Notes under the pieces: model-generated | What the model saw: the letters and a program-made list of their open reading frames with translations, nothing else | Databases searched by the model: none | What the model was told of the DNA's origin: nothing | Part shown: positions 6,232 to 12,744 of the stretch, one piece after another | How the letters are laid out: each line of letters begins with the position of its first letter | How positions within the stretch are numbered: position 1 is the first letter of the stretch | Assembly (NCBI GenBank): GCA_900554225.1 | Contig: USGH01000047.1 | Span: forward strand, 1 to 12,744 | Direction of reading: 5' to 3' | Origin: an uncultured Eubacteriales bacterium | GTDB taxonomy: Bacteria > Bacillota > Clostridia > Oscillospirales > CAG-272 | Length of the DNA stretch: 12,744 nucleotides | Position numbers and translations under genes: made by a program

Positions 6232-7011
6232 TTACTGTACCTTTGCGTTCTCCGGCATGAGGTTGTCCTTTTTCACTGCCTGCCAGTTTACGGAAAATAC
6301 CTCTACATCGTTGCCGTGTGACGCGGATTTCTCCTTGCGCGACTCCAGATAGCCGTCGTCCTTCATCTTCCGCATGGCATTTTTAACCATGTTCACATCC
6401 AATGCATAGCGGCGTGCGATCATTTCCGAGGTTTTTTGGAACGTGTGCTGGATCTGGAAGTAGCCGTTGTCTTTGACGCTGAAATATTCGAGAATGCGCT
6501 TGCAGTATACATCCATCACACCCTCGCCGTCTAAAATTTCATACCACGTCGCCTGATCCGTCAGCATACGGCTTGTCGAATTTTTAACGCCGCAGATGCC
6601 GACAGGATGTCCCGACTGTACGAGATACATCACCGCGTAGGTAAAATGTCCGTCCCCGGTCATCAGAATAAACGTCTCATTGCCTTCCGAGACCGCCGCC
6701 TTCCGATAGATACAGTCGAGCATGATAAAATCGGTATCGTTCTTCATTTTCGGGTTGCACGACGTGTCGATGATAAAGTTGCTGTATTTCCGCAGCTTAT
6801 CGATCTCGCGGTATACCTCCGGATCCGAGTAATCGGCGAAAAAGTAAATCTCCGGAATGTAATATTGTTTGCGCATCTTTGCGATCCATCCATCCAGCGC
6901 GGGCGTCACATTGTAGTTGTTCTTCATCGAATAGAACCAGCTCTCGTAATCCACAAAAACATACGCCGTAGGCATTTTGGAACGGTTTTCCAGGAATTTT
7001 GGTTTCTTCAT
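6232..7011 (-). CDS. NYN-domain (PIN-like, LabA/DUF88) putative ribonuclease with C-terminal winged helix
   Basis: A 259-residue cytoplasmic protein. Residues about 14-160 form a NYN domain: AYVFVDYESW carries the first acidic residue (D21), NDTDFIMLD the central one (D94), and LMTGDGHFTYAV the TGDG signature with D120. These acidic residues bind metal in PIN-like nucleases. Residues about 175-245 (SEMIARRYALDVNMVKNAMR, then KMKDDGYLE) look like a winged-helix domain, often used for nucleic acid binding. I chose the ATG at 7011; AAAGGAGG lies 11 bases upstream. The longer frame from a GTG at 7023 would place the start inside the ribosome site. It follows the DUF3737 gene after a gap of about 50 bases with no promoter seen between, so the two are probably co-transcribed. 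RNA cleavage is inferred from the family. Confidence 0.8.
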   Translation of the reverse strand: MKKPKFLENRSKMPTAYVFVDYESWFYSMKNNYNVTPALDGWIAKMRKQYYIPEIYFFADYSDPEVYREIDKLRKYSNFIIDTSCNPKMKNDTDFIMLDCIYRKAAVSEGNETFILMTGDGHFTYAVMYLVQSGHPVGICGVKNSTSRMLTDQATWYEILDGEGVMDVYCKRILEYFSVKDNGYFQIQHTFQKTSEMIARRYALDVNMVKNAMRKMKDDGYLESRKEKSASHGNDVEVFSVNWQAVKKDNLMPENAKVQ

Positions 7012-7063
7012 CTTATTTCTCACCTCCTTTCAGTGGGATGTAAAAGTTCTTGCCAAGCTTCTT

Positions 7064-7960
7064 TCAAGAAGCGTCTCCGTTTCCCCCGTCTCCCCCGTTC
7101 TCCGTAACCAGACAGCGTAAGCCGGAATCCGGTAAGCCGCGAACCTCTTCGAGGGTGTCGTCGCGGATCAGCTCTCCGATGGAGCCTGCCGTGATGAAGC
7201 CGGAGCGCGGGTTCTTGACCGAATCGATGTGTCCCCGTACCGTCGCTTCTACGTCGGAATATTCAAACGCGAGATCCGCACCTTCCATCGTGCAGTTTTC
7301 GAGACGCAGATTCTTGCAGTAACAGAGCGGCTGCGTTCCCGCAATGTGGCAGTTGATCAGCGTAAGTCCGTCCGAGAACCATGCCAGATACTCTCCCCGG
7401 ATCGTGGAATGTATCACCGTCACATTCTTCGCGTGCCAGAAGGCGTCCTTCGTGTCGAGATCGCTGTCCCGGATCACCACGTTTTCCACATACTGGAACG
7501 AGTATTTCCCGTGCATTCTGAAGCGGTTCAGCTCCATGTCCCGGCACTCCAAAAAGAGATATTCCGCTGTGATCTCCGTGTCCGCTACCTGTACGCCGCG
7601 GCATTTCCAGCCAAATTCCGGCGAGACGATCCGGCAGTTCACGATCTCCGTCCGGTCGCATTCGCGCAGACATTTGATCCCGCGGATGTCGCAGTCGTCG
7701 ATCCTTCCGTCCGCTGTGTACCAGAGCGGCGCGCGCGTTCCCTCATCCATTGTGGAATGCACCAGCGTGAAGCGATTGGCGTGCCACAGAGGGTAGCGCA
7801 GATGAAAATCGCAGTCCCGCACCACAACGTCCCGCGCTTCCTTCAGCACCGATTCGCCGTCTGCCGGACCTCCAAAGGTGCAGCCGACCACGTCCCCTTC
7901 CACAAGATTGTATAACGATCTTTCCGCATCAAACGTCTCTTTTTCGATAAGCCTGCGCAT
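7064..7960 (-). CDS. DUF3737 family protein, right-handed beta-helix
   Basis: A 298-residue protein recognisable as DUF3737. The N-terminal segment FDAERSLYNL, followed by GESVLKEARD and FHLRYPLWH, matches the family's opening. A long series of short beta-strand repeats with the pattern N/D-V-x-V-x-x-S/C-x-I follows (for example FWHAKNVTVIHSTIRGEYLA and LTLINCHIAG), and the conserved IDSVKNPRSG motif lies near the C terminus (about 243-252). The repeats predict a pectate-lyase-like parallel beta-helix. No signal peptide is present, so it is likely cytoplasmic. No biochemical function is established that I know of. The ATG has GGGAGTGG upstream. It has a strong promoter at 8011-8039 and heads an operon with the NYN gene. 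Confidence 0.85.
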   Translation of the reverse strand: MRRLIEKETFDAERSLYNLVEGDVVGCTFGGPADGESVLKEARDVVVRDCDFHLRYPLWHANRFTLVHSTMDEGTRAPLWYTADGRIDDCDIRGIKCLRECDRTEIVNCRIVSPEFGWKCRGVQVADTEITAEYLFLECRDMELNRFRMHGKYSFQYVENVVIRDSDLDTKDAFWHAKNVTVIHSTIRGEYLAWFSDGLTLINCHIAGTQPLCYCKNLRLENCTMEGADLAFEYSDVEATVRGHIDSVKNPRSGFITAGSIGELIRDDTLEEVRGLPDSGLRCLVTENGGDGGNGDAS

Positions 7961-8010
7961 TGGAGTCCACTCCCGATTTCTAAAATTTTTCTGCTGCTTT
8001 TATTATATCT

Positions 8011-8039
8011 ATTATATCAGATTTTTCGCTGTATGACAA
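8011..8039 (-). promoter_or_regulatory. Promoter of the DUF3737-NYN operon
   Basis: On the minus strand, TTGTCA (8034-8039) and a perfect TATAAT (8011-8016) are 17 bases apart, about 50 bases before the ATG at 7960. Confidence 0.82.
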
Positions 8040-8094
8040 GAGGGTGCGCCGATTTTTTCGACGGAATCTCGCAGCCCATGGAAAGGAGCCAGTC

Positions 8095-9009
8095 ATGGCC
8101 AACGCAAAGTATCTCTCCCGCACCGGCATATGCACCACCGATCTCGCCGCCCGTCCCACCGATCCGCTCCTGAGTGCCGACGTGCTGTTCTCGATAATCG
8201 CCGCCGCAGGTTATACCACTGTCCAGTTCGGCTTCTCCACCGTCTCCGATACCGGATTTATCGCCGACGGGAAGATCGAGTTTCCCGACTGCACCGACCT
8301 CATCGCCGACGGAACCACGGAAAGGATCCGCACAGCCGCACAGCAGCACGGGATCGAAATCTCCGCCACAAACGGCACGTTCAATATGGCACATCCCGAT
8401 CCCCAGGTACGCGCGGAGGCGATCCGGCGGTTCGACAGCTTTCTTGCGGCATCCAAAGCCCTCGGCGCGTCCATTGTCTCCCTGTGCAGCGGTACGCGCT
8501 GTTCCCGCCATCTCTGGACGTATGATCCCGCAAACCGCACGGACGAGGCGTGGCGCGATATGCTTCATTCCATGTGCCGCTGTACGGAGCTTGCCGAACG
8601 CCGCGGTATGCTCCTTGCCGTGGAAACCGAAGCGTCCAACGTCATCTCTACGCCGGAGGACGCACGCCGTCTGCTCGATGCCGTCGGATCGCCGCATCTC
8701 AAAATGATCCTCGATCCCGCCAATCTTTTCCTGCCCGGTACCGCACGTCCCGAGAATGTCCGGGGGACTCTGCGCCATGCCGTTGATCTGTTCGGAGACG
8801 ATATTGTCCTTGCGCACGGGAAGGATATTCGCGCCGGAGCCGGGATCGATTTCTGCGCCACAGGGGAGGGGATCATTGCGTATCCGTATCTTGCCGCGCT
8901 CCTTACCGAGATCGGCTTCACGGGCGATATGATGCTCCACGGCATTTACGATGTGCGTAAATTTGCCAAAGCCCGACAGCTCTGGGAAGCCTGCCGCATC
9001 GTGCGCTGA
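8095..9009 (+). CDS. Sugar phosphate isomerase/epimerase family TIM-barrel protein
   Basis: A 304-residue xylose-isomerase-like (AP_endonuc_2) TIM barrel. Such enzymes use a divalent metal to isomerise or epimerise sugars, polyols or keto-inositols. The expected metal ligands are in order and correctly spaced: LLAVETEAS (E177), MILDPANL (D207), LAHGKDI (H241) and GEGIIAYPYL (E259). The N-terminal strand (GICTTD) and the TVQFGF strand also fit. I chose the ATG at 8095 because AAAGGAG lies 6 bases upstream; the open frame extends to 8044 but without a start signal. It is divergent from DUF3737 and has its own terminator at 9040-9085. No clear promoter was found on this strand, though several TATTAT words lie at 8000-8015. 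The substrate cannot be told from sequence; the nearby LacI and Gfo/Idh genes fit a sugar or inositol role only loosely. Confidence 0.84.
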   Translation: MANAKYLSRTGICTTDLAARPTDPLLSADVLFSIIAAAGYTTVQFGFSTVSDTGFIADGKIEFPDCTDLIADGTTERIRTAAQQHGIEISATNGTFNMAHPDPQVRAEAIRRFDSFLAASKALGASIVSLCSGTRCSRHLWTYDPANRTDEAWRDMLHSMCRCTELAERRGMLLAVETEASNVISTPEDARRLLDAVGSPHLKMILDPANLFLPGTARPENVRGTLRHAVDLFGDDIVLAHGKDIRAGAGIDFCATGEGIIAYPYLAALLTEIGFTGDMMLHGIYDVRKFAKARQLWEACRIVR

Positions 9010-9039
9010 TCCTCCGATTCCGCGAAATAATGCATAAAT

Positions 9040-9085
9040 AGCCGATAGTATGCCGTGTTCAGGCGCGGATGCGGTCGGCTTTTTT
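9040..9085 (+). terminator. Terminator of the TIM-barrel epimerase gene
   Basis: AGCCGA (9040-9045) pairs with TCGGCT (9075-9080), with an inner CCGTG/CGCGG stem, and runs straight into six T (9080-9085). It is 30 bases past the stop. It separates this gene from the citrate synthase unit. Confidence 0.82.
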
Positions 9086-9202
9086 CTGCCTCCAACCTTC
9101 TGCAATTGCAAAAAGCGCATACAAACCGTAGGAAATTGCGCGAAATTAACGATTTCTACACAATATGTTGCCTGTTTCGATCTGGAATCTCCATTGCTAT
9201 AG

Positions 9203-9211
9203 TGGTATACT
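9203..9211 (+). promoter_or_regulatory. Extended -10 promoter for the citrate synthase gene
   Basis: TGGTATACT (TG-n-TATACT) lies 37 bases before the ATG at 9249. No good -35 box is seen at 16-18 bases upstream, which suits an extended -10 promoter. Confidence 0.55.
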
Positions 9212-9248
9212 ATTTATAAAACCATATTCCATAGAAGGGGAGAGACAC

Positions 9249-10613
9249 ATGGCGAGAACACCTACGGAAACGAATACCTATATTGAGGGGCTTGCGGAGA
9301 AATCCTGTCAGAATAACCACATCGTCCCGGAAATGTACGGGGAGCATCACGTGTACCGCGGTCTGCGCGATCTCAACGGAAACGGCGTGGTCACAGGTCT
9401 GACGGAGATCTCCCGGATCGAGGCAAAAAAGCGCGGTCCGAACGGGGAAGAGCTTCCGTGCGAAGGACAGCTGTATTACCGCGGTGTCAACGTGCGCACG
9501 CTGGTCAACGGATTCCTCACAGACGATCGTTTCGGATTTGAGGAGACGCTCTATCTGCTGCTGTTCTCCGAGCTGCCGGATGCCGCGGAGCTTGCACGGT
9601 TCCGGGAGCTGCTTGCGGAATATCGTCGCTTGCCGACCTCTTTTGTCCGGGATATGATTATGAAGGCACCCGGTCGTGATATGATGAACATTCTCTCACG
9701 CAGTGTCCTTGCTCTATATACCTACGACGACAATCCGGACGATACCGCGGTGGCGAATGTACTGCGCCAGTGCTTGCAGCTTGCCGCCGTATTTCCGCCG
9801 CTTGCCGTATACGGGTATCAGTCGTACCGGCATTTTCATCTCGACAAAAGCCTTGTGATCCACCGCTCCGATCCGGCATTGTCCACGGCGGAGAACCTGC
9901 TGTATCTTTTGCGGGAGGACGGGCAGTATACCCATCTGGAGGCAAAGCTTCTGGATCTTGCCCTGGTGCTCCACGCGGAACATGGGGGCGGCAACAACTC
10001 CACCTTCACTACCCACGTCGTCACATCGTCCGGCACCGATACGTATTCCGCCATCGCCGCGGCACTGGGATCGCTGAAGGGACCGAGACACGGCGGCGCA
10101 AACATCAAGGTGGTCGGTATGTTTGACGATATGAAGGCAAATATCGATACACGGGACCGCGGTGCCATCGAGGGGTATCTCCGGCGGCTGCTGGATAAAG
10201 AAGCATACGACCGTGCCGGACTGATCTACGGGATGGGGCACGCTGTGTATTCGCTGTCCGATCCGCGCGCCGATATATTGCGGGACTGCGCCCGCGTCCT
10301 GTCGGTCGAAAAGGGGCTGGAGGCGGAGTACGAGCTATACGAAACGGTGGCGGAGATCGCTCCGCGCGTCATTGCGGAAAAGCGGCGGATGTACAAGGGG
10401 GTCAGCGCGAATGTGGATTTTTATTCCGGACTGATCTATCGGATGCTTGCTCTGCCGGAGGAACTGTACACGCCGCTGTTCGCCATTGCACGGATCGCAG
10501 GCTGGAGCGCACACCGGATCGAGGAGATCCAGAACGCCGGAAAGATCATCCGTCCGGCATACATCGGCGTTCGTCCAGAGCAGGCGTATATCCCCCTTGC
10601 CATGCGCGGATAA
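9249..10613 (+). CDS. Citrate/2-methylcitrate synthase family protein
   Basis: Condenses acetyl-CoA with oxaloacetate to citrate (or propionyl-CoA to 2-methylcitrate). The 454-residue protein has the catalytic set: HAEHGGGNN (His245), GPRHGGAN (His281) and ANVDFYSG (Asp390). The family signature GMGHAVYSLSDPR lies at 328-340, and AGWSAHRIEE follows at 417-426. The length fits the Clostridia-type citrate synthase. The ATG at 9249 has AGGGGAG upstream; the open frame reaches back to 9165 but that part overlaps the promoter. It is a single-gene unit; aconitase and isocitrate dehydrogenase genes do not adjoin it in this window. It probably supplies 2-oxoglutarate for glutamate synthesis in an anaerobe, which is inference. 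Citrate and methylcitrate synthases cannot be separated from motifs alone. Confidence 0.93.
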   Translation: MARTPTETNTYIEGLAEKSCQNNHIVPEMYGEHHVYRGLRDLNGNGVVTGLTEISRIEAKKRGPNGEELPCEGQLYYRGVNVRTLVNGFLTDDRFGFEETLYLLLFSELPDAAELARFRELLAEYRRLPTSFVRDMIMKAPGRDMMNILSRSVLALYTYDDNPDDTAVANVLRQCLQLAAVFPPLAVYGYQSYRHFHLDKSLVIHRSDPALSTAENLLYLLREDGQYTHLEAKLLDLALVLHAEHGGGNNSTFTTHVVTSSGTDTYSAIAAALGSLKGPRHGGANIKVVGMFDDMKANIDTRDRGAIEGYLRRLLDKEAYDRAGLIYGMGHAVYSLSDPRADILRDCARVLSVEKGLEAEYELYETVAEIAPRVIAEKRRMYKGVSANVDFYSGLIYRMLALPEELYTPLFAIARIAGWSAHRIEEIQNAGKIIRPAYIGVRPEQAYIPLAMRG

Positions 10614-10629
10614 CGCCTTTTGCCCAACC

Positions 10630-10672
10630 CGAAAACGGTACTCTGTGCGATTCGCTCCGGGTACCGTTTTCG
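10630..10672. terminator. Bidirectional terminator between convergent citrate synthase and LacI genes
   Basis: CGAAAACGGTAC (10630-10641) and its exact reverse complement (10661-10672) form a 12-bp stem whose 3' arm holds TTTT on either strand. The stem ends right at the stop codon of the LacI gene (10673-10675) and lies 16 bases after the citrate synthase stop. Confidence 0.75.
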
Positions 10673-11725
10673 TTATGGATCGGAGGCAGGCGGCCGCGCG
10701 GCGCGTTCCAGGATCGTCGATGGAATATAGATCCGTTTCTGCGCGGGAAATTGACTGTAGGTCAGATAATGGTGCGCGATCTCCATTGCCTGTCTGCCCT
10801 CGGCGTATACATCCTGGTTGCACGCGGCGAATACACCGTCCGGCAGCTTCCCGTTGACCAGCGGCACATCGTGACAGAGCAGTGCACAGTGATCCCGCAG
10901 TCTTGTGTGGTCGGATAGACGAACCTTTTCCACGGCACACGGCAGGTGTGCATAGCCGAACGCGGCGTACAGGGCGTATGGGCGCACACCATCGGCAGCG
11001 ATCCTTTCGCAGGGGGGATTCCTTGGAGAGTGCAATGTGCCCGACAGAACCGATGCCATGCGGGACGGGAAGGTCTTGGTGGGGGTTAAAAATGTGTCGG
11101 TCAATTCGATCCGTTGGGGCGGCGGCAATCCGGCTTCGGCAAGGTACCGCGAAAATCCCTGGGCGCGCAGATCCACATTCCGATTCACCCCCGGCGTGAG
11201 GGTCAGCAGATACGGTACGTGATCCCGCAGCCGGCGCACATAGACCTCTCCCATTGCATAGCCGTCCGCTTCCGCGTCGCTGCCGAGATAAAAGCCGTTT
11301 GTGAGGATTCCGTCGTCCTCGGAGAGGAGCAGCACCAGCCGTCCGGGTAAGAGCGCGGTCAAGGCTTCCCGAATCGCGGGCGTGACCGATGCCGCAACGA
11401 GCAAAACCCGGGCGCGTACCGATTCCCGCAGATAGGCAAGCACCGAATAATCGTCCCGCAGACGGGTATAGACGTTGCACTTCATCGGATGGCGCATATC
11501 CTCGTGGTCCCCCAGTCCGCGGCGCATTTCCTGCCAGAAGAATCCGGGTGTGTCCGGCAGCAGGCTGTAGATCGCGCATTCCGGGACGGTCGTTTCCCCG
11601 ATCGCCGCTAAGATCCGTTCCCGCGTTTCGGAATCCACGCCCCCGCAATGGTTGAGCGCGCGACTGACGGTGGCTTTGCTCACGCCCATTGATGCCGCAA
11701 GTGCCGTTACTGTATCGTTCTTCAT
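10673..11725 (-). CDS. LacI-family transcriptional regulator with atypical hinge
   Basis: A 350-residue DNA-binding regulator. The N terminus has a LacI helix-turn-helix: VTALAASMGVSKATVSRALN (about 6-25), followed by GGVDSETRERILAAIGE. The usual hinge helix with its YxPNxxARxL motif is missing: the sequence passes at once into TTVPECAIYSLLPDTPGFFW, the first strand of the ligand-binding domain. The rest resembles periplasmic-binding-protein-like sensor domains (GRLVLLLSEDD, GYAMGEVYVRRL, GVFAACNQDVYAEGRQAMEI). I chose the ATG at 11725 because GGGGGAG lies 5 bases upstream and the HTH begins there; the open frame to 11848 is non-coding leader. It is divergent from the Gfo/Idh gene and probably regulates it and itself. 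The ligand is unknown, presumably a sugar. Confidence 0.85.
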   Translation of the reverse strand: MKNDTVTALAASMGVSKATVSRALNHCGGVDSETRERILAAIGETTVPECAIYSLLPDTPGFFWQEMRRGLGDHEDMRHPMKCNVYTRLRDDYSVLAYLRESVRARVLLVAASVTPAIREALTALLPGRLVLLLSEDDGILTNGFYLGSDAEADGYAMGEVYVRRLRDHVPYLLTLTPGVNRNVDLRAQGFSRYLAEAGLPPPQRIELTDTFLTPTKTFPSRMASVLSGTLHSPRNPPCERIAADGVRPYALYAAFGYAHLPCAVEKVRLSDHTRLRDHCALLCHDVPLVNGKLPDGVFAACNQDVYAEGRQAMEIAHHYLTYSQFPAQKRIYIPSTILERAARPPASDP

Positions 11726-11791
11726 ACGCGCTCCCCCTGTAGTTTCGGCAAATATACCAAATTTCGCTCTGTGATTTTGTGCTTTTGGCAC

Positions 11792-11821
11792 ATGACATGG
11801 AACGCTTTTTTCTGGTATACT
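11792..11821 (+). promoter_or_regulatory. Probable promoter for the Gfo/Idh gene
   Basis: ATGACA (11792-11797, five of six) and TATACT (11816-11821) with an extended TGG are 18 bases apart. The expected start at about 11828 would give a leader near 97 bases. A second copy of GGTATACTG lies at 11833-11841. Confidence 0.5.
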
Positions 11822-11842
11822 GTAGCCATACCGGTATACTGG

Positions 11843-11913
11843 ATGCAAATTGCCAACGTTTTTGTATCAGTATAGCATATCCAAAGAAAAAATACAATGC
11901 AGATTGCAAAACG
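11843..11913. repeat. Direct repeat, operator-like, between divergent genes
   Basis: ATGCAAATTGCCAACG (11843-11858) and ATGCAGATTGCAAAACG (11897-11913) are near copies 54 bases apart. The first includes the odd palindrome GCAAATTGC and runs into AACGTT, which has the central CG typical of LacI-family operators. One copy lies between the two promoters and the other over the minus-strand -35 box and close to the ribosome site of the Gfo/Idh gene, so binding could repress both. No footprint is known. Confidence 0.45.
11869..11897 (-). promoter_or_regulatory. Probable promoter for the LacI gene
   Basis: On the minus strand, TTGTAT (11892-11897) and TATACT (11869-11874) with an extended TGC are 17 bases apart. 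Its start (about 11863) lies to the right of the plus-strand start (about 11828), so the two divergent transcripts would overlap by roughly 35 bases. Confidence 0.5.
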
Positions 11914-11924
11914 GGAGTGAGCGT

Positions 11925-12744
11925 ATGGATAGAAAATTGCGGATCGGCGTATTTGGCGGCGCGCGTGGGAACTCGATGATTCAGGTACTTCTGCACCATC
12001 CGGAGGCGGAGCTGGTGGCGGTTTGTGATAAATACGAGCCGCTGCTCCGGCAGGCAAAAGCAAACGCAGAGGCGGCGGGACTGCATATCGAATGCTTCAC
12101 GAATTTCGATGATTTTCTCGCCTATGATATGGACGCGGTTGTGCTTGCCAATTACGCAACGGAGCATGCGACCTTTGCCATTCGCTGCCTGAAAGCGGGA
12201 CGGCACGTGCTGAGCGAGGTGCTGCCCAGCGAGACGATGGCACAGGCGGTGGAGCTGATCGAAACGGTCGAGAAAACGGGGCTGGTGTATGCCTATGCGG
12301 AAAATTACTGCTACATGGATCTCACGTTTGAGATGTGGCGGCAGTACCAGTCCGGCGCGATCGGAGACGTGACCTACGCGGAGTGCGAATATGTCCACGA
12401 CTGCGCGTCCTGCTGGATCGGGATTACCTACGGCGATCCGGCGCATTGGCGGAATCACCTTTGCCCGACCTTCTACTGCACGCATTCCCTTGGTCCGATC
12501 ATGACGATCACCGGACATCGTCCCGTGCAGGTCGTTGGCTTTGAAAATCCGCCGATCGAGGAGTTCTATCACCTCGGCCAGGCCGGCGGTCATTCCAGCG
12601 GCATCGAGATGGTCACGCTCGATAACGGCGCGACCGTGCAGAGCATCCACGGCCCGCTCAAGCGTGAGCCGGCGCACACCACCTACGAGGTGTACGGTAC
12701 GAAGGGCTATCTGGGCACGACCCCGGACGGACAGGTGACCTGCT
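11925..12744 (+). CDS. Gfo/Idh/MocA family oxidoreductase, 3' end cut by window edge
   Basis: The first 273 codons of an NAD(P)-dependent dehydrogenase-type protein acting on sugars, inositol or similar. IGVFGGARGN (7-16) is the glycine-rich loop of an N-terminal Rossmann fold, LVAVCDKYEP ends the second strand with the ribose-binding Asp, and LKAGRHVLSEVLPS holds the position of the usual EKP motif. Here the catalytic Lys is replaced (E98-V-L-P). The C-terminal substrate domain begins about residue 125 and includes FYCTHSLGP and GGHSSGIEMVTLDNGATV. The ATG has GGGAG 7 bases upstream. It is divergent from the LacI regulator, which likely controls it. The missing Lys makes normal dehydrogenase chemistry uncertain; hydrolytic or other members of this superfamily exist. 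Genes downstream are not visible. Confidence 0.85.
   Translation, partial: MDRKLRIGVFGGARGNSMIQVLLHHPEAELVAVCDKYEPLLRQAKANAEAAGLHIECFTNFDDFLAYDMDAVVLANYATEHATFAIRCLKAGRHVLSEVLPSETMAQAVELIETVEKTGLVYAYAENYCYMDLTFEMWRQYQSGAIGDVTYAECEYVHDCASCWIGITYGDPAHWRNHLCPTFYCTHSLGPIMTITGHRPVQVVGFENPPIEEFYHLGQAGGHSSGIEMVTLDNGATVQSIHGPLKREPAHTTYEVYGTKGYLGTTPDGQVTC

Noticed and set aside
7009..7023. GTG at 7023 as start of the NYN gene
   Set aside because: That GTG is part of the AAAGGAGGTG ribosome site itself, so the ATG at 7011 is preferred.
8017..9120. Minus-strand open frame of 367 codons
   Set aside because: It is antisense to the TIM-barrel gene, whose metal ligands are intact, and it runs through that gene's terminator.
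10335..12677. Minus-strand open frame of 780 codons
   Set aside because: It spans the citrate synthase end, the bidirectional terminator, the LacI gene in another frame, the promoter region and the oxidoreductase gene; it has no domain similarity.
1..12744. tRNA, rRNA, CRISPR array, transposase or integrase genes
   Set aside because: I looked on both strands for cloverleaf arms, repeat-spacer periodicity and transposase motifs and saw none that I could support.

Overview
The window looks like a chromosomal segment of a Gram-positive anaerobe of the Clostridia, possibly an Oscillospiraceae-like gut bacterium. Support: AAGGAGG-type ribosome binding sites, TTGACA/TATAAT-type promoters with 17-base spacers, U-tailed hairpin terminators, a LytR-CpsA-Psr (LCP) wall enzyme, and moderately high GC (roughly 55-60% in lines I counted). 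The genus is inference.

Layout. 1-707 (-): AzlC-type branched-chain amino acid exporter subunit, cut by the left edge. 947-2485 (-): GH123/DUF4091-like glycoside hydrolase with no signal peptide, with its own promoter and terminator. 2729-3931 (+): membrane-anchored LCP protein. 4119-6063 (-): an AT-rich island (about 40% GC in sampled lines). It has a near-consensus promoter, a roughly 250-nt structured RNA or leader that contains a 39-codon ORF and ends in a terminator, a BspA-like (LRR_5) lipoprotein gene with an apparently frameshifted start, and a secreted C39-like cysteine peptidase gene whose start overlaps the lipoprotein stop (ATGA). 6232-7960 (-): a two-gene operon, DUF3737 beta-helix protein then NYN-domain protein. 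8095-9009 (+): xylose-isomerase-like TIM-barrel sugar epimerase. 9249-10613 (+): citrate/2-methylcitrate synthase. 10673-11725 (-): LacI-family regulator, divergent from a Gfo/Idh/MocA oxidoreductase (11925 to the right edge), with overlapping divergent promoters and a repeated operator-like word between them.

Working together. Most units are short and end in clear hairpins, so this is a mosaic of small transcription units rather than one pathway. The TIM-barrel epimerase, the Gfo/Idh oxidoreductase, the LacI regulator and the GH123-like hydrolase all point to intracellular sugar metabolism. The LCP protein and the LRR/peptidase pair point to the cell surface. The most interesting locus is the AT-rich island: its promoter, alternative RNA helices, terminator and short ORF could form an attenuator controlling a two-gene surface module. 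They could equally be an independent small RNA that happens to lie upstream.
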